This document shows positions 5,166-6,403 of a stretch of 6,403 bases of DNA, piece by piece (position 1 is the first letter of the stretch; each line of letters begins with the position of its first letter). A program made the translations under genes and the position numbers. The notes beneath the pieces were generated by a model, which made no database searches, was not told the origin of the DNA, and saw nothing but the letters and a program-made list of their open reading frames with translations. The DNA is from Lysobacterales bacterium (GTDB lineage Bacteria > Pseudomonadota > Gammaproteobacteria > Xanthomonadales > Xanthomonadaceae), in contig JAGRJX010000066.1 of assembly GCA_020442545.1 (NCBI GenBank), positions 1 to 6,403 on the forward strand. The letters are read 5' to 3'.

Positions 5166-6403
5166 GCCCTTCGCGGAGACGGCTTCAGCCTGCGCCGAGC
5201 CCTCTTCCACCTGCCGCGCCAGACGGAAGCCGACGAAGCCCGCCACCGCTGCCGACGCCGCGCTGATGGCGGCAAAGCCGGCGATGCCAACGCTAACGGC
5301 CCGAAGCGCGTTCATGCTCAACGCAACCGTCAGATCACCAAACCGCCACACAGCTGTATCCACTGCGTTCTTTCCCTTGTAGCGGAGGTCGCGCGGCACC
5401 TGGGTGAACAGGCTTTCACGCGCCGGGCCGACCATGCCGTACGCCAAACCGCGCGTCACTATCAGGCCGAGCACGACCCATGGCATGCCGCCAACCACGG
5501 GTGCATAGCTGCCTCCGGTGAAGACCACGCAAAGCATGATGATCAAGCCGGCTCCAGCCCAGATGCCAATCACCGGACCCGCGCCGAAGCGCACCAGCAG
5601 CCAACGAGTCAGCGTCAGCTGCGCCAGGATGGTCAGGATGTTGGTGGTCAGGTCGACCTTGGCAAAGAACTCGGTACGCAGCACGGCGGCATGATCGCCA
5701 ACGAACGTCGAGCCGGCATAATCCGCCACCAGCGCATAGTTGACCGTACCGATGGCGTCTCCGAGCAGCAGAAGCAACGCCATGTTTCGAATGAAGGGAT
5801 GCGCCAGCACCTGCTTCAGTCCATCCAGCATGCTGCCACCCAGCGCGCCCTCACGCGCGGCAGTGGTCCCCGGCGCATGCCGGGCACTGGACCAGCGCCC
5901 GAGCAGGATGACGCAGACCAGCGCCGCACCGAGCAGGCCAGCCGACACAACCAGCAGTGGCGCAACGCCGATGACCGAAGCCAGCGTCCGGGTCAGGGCC
6001 GGACCCGCAATGGCGCCGACCGTGCCACCCAGTGCGATGACCGGAAACAACCGCCGCGCCTGCGCCATGTCCCAGACATCGGCCATGAAGCTCCAGAACA
6101 CCGACACGACGAACAGGTTGAAGACGCTGACCCAGACAAAGAACATCGTGCCCAGCGCGCGCGGACTGAACAGGCCGCTCTGCGTGAACAGAGGAACAAA
6201 CGCCAGCAGGCAGGCAATGAAGAACAGGTACACCGCCGGCACCATCACGCGTCGCGGATAGCGGCTCGCCAGCCAGGCGAACAGCGGCGTCAGCACGAGC
6301 GTGGCGAGGAATGTCGCCGCATAGAACCAGGGCAGCTGTGTCGAACCTACCGCGGCGGACAGCTGATCCCGGACCGGGCGGATGACGTAGTAGGCGGCGA
6401 GCA
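5163..6403 (-). CDS. MFS-type transporter, ATP/ADP-translocase-like group, partial (5' end outside window)
   Basis: Polytopic inner-membrane transporter of 412 visible residues; the frame stays open to the right edge, so the start is missing, probably by only a few tens of residues. GTG at 6296 is an internal Val. Visible marks are YYVIRPVRD at the edge (about 6370-6395), FWSFMADVWD followed by ARRLFPVIALGG (6003-6098), and in the C-terminal half PARESLFTQV with RYKGKNAVDTAVWR (about 5340-5430). These match a bacterial group often annotated as MFS or Npt1/Npt2-like nucleotide transporters (COG3202-like). Around ten hydrophobic helices can be seen, and the C terminus is polar. True ATP/ADP exchange is known mainly in obligate intracellular bacteria and plastids, so the substrate here is unknown. 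It is the first visible gene of the minus-strand cluster and its stop lies in the CDF ribosome binding site. Confidence 0.85.
   Translation of the reverse strand, partial: LAAYYVIRPVRDQLSAAVGSTQLPWFYAATFLATLVLTPLFAWLASRYPRRVMVPAVYLFFIACLLAFVPLFTQSGLFSPRALGTMFFVWVSVFNLFVVSVFWSFMADVWDMAQARRLFPVIALGGTVGAIAGPALTRTLASVIGVAPLLVVSAGLLGAALVCVILLGRWSSARHAPGTTAAREGALGGSMLDGLKQVLAHPFIRNMALLLLLGDAIGTVNYALVADYAGSTFVGDHAAVLRTEFFAKVDLTTNILTILAQLTLTRWLLVRFGAGPVIGIWAGAGLIIMLCVVFTGGSYAPVVGGMPWVVLGLIVTRGLAYGMVGPARESLFTQVPRDLRYKGKNAVDTAVWRFGDLTVALSMNALRAVSVGIAGFAAISAASAAVAGFVGFRLARQVEEGSAQAEAVSAKG

Larger units (their letters stand above)
2790..6403 (-). other. Predicted four-gene operon: transporter - CDF zinc exporter - two DUF922 proteins
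   Basis: All four genes run leftward with junctions of 10 nt, a 4-nt overlap and 3 nt, leaving no room for internal promoters outside coding sequence. The last gene ends 135 bp from the convergent cusA stop. The promoter and any metal-responsive operator must lie beyond the right edge or inside coding sequence; none was seen. Co-transcription is inferred from spacing only. Confidence 0.75.

Noticed and set aside
4118..5266. Long open frame on the plus strand (382 codons) antisense to the CDF gene
   Set aside because: It mirrors the CDF coding strand, giving Gln/His/Arg-rich sequence with no domain. The CDF frame has clear HxxxD motifs, helices and operon spacing.
4157..5290. Extended CDF gene starting at the ATG at 5290
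   Set aside because: The extra 46 residues are Arg/Ala/Ser-rich out-of-frame translation of the upstream transporter, with no family similarity. The TTG at 5152 has a proper ribosome binding site.

Overview
The window is GC-rich, densely coded DNA with overlapping or nearly abutting genes. This fits a high-GC proteobacterium, most likely a gammaproteobacterium of the Xanthomonadaceae/Rhodanobacteraceae type. That placement rests on composition, protein style and gene content only; no rRNA or taxonomic marker is present. No RNA genes, insertion sequences, CRISPR arrays or integration sites were seen.

Layout. Plus strand, from the left edge to 2654: the C-terminal ~84% of a CusA-type heavy-metal RND efflux pump. 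Its three metal-binding methionines and its proton-relay residues are all conserved, which points to Cu(I)/Ag(I) export. A 135-bp convergent gap (2655-2789) follows, holding a compact GC-rich inverted-repeat cluster. Minus strand, from the right edge down to 2790, lie four tightly packed co-directional genes in transcription order. They are an MFS-type transporter related to the ATP/ADP-translocase-like group (5' end outside the window), a zinc-type cation diffusion facilitator (CDF) exporter with a very His-rich N terminus, and two tandem secreted DUF922-type proteins that each carry an HExxH zinc-protease-like motif.

The junctions in the minus-strand cluster are 10 nt (stop codon embedded in the next Shine-Dalgarno, TTG start), a 4-nt ATGA overlap, and 3 nt. 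This strongly suggests one transcript with translational coupling. Its promoter lies outside the window.

How the genes may work together. CusA would remove Cu(I)/Ag(I) across the envelope. The CDF protein would move Zn(II) (or Cd/Co) from cytoplasm to periplasm, which is also where the two HExxH proteins are predicted to act. The coupling of a zinc exporter to two putative periplasmic zinc metalloproteins is the most unusual aspect of the window. A functional link between them is inference, not something the sequence proves.
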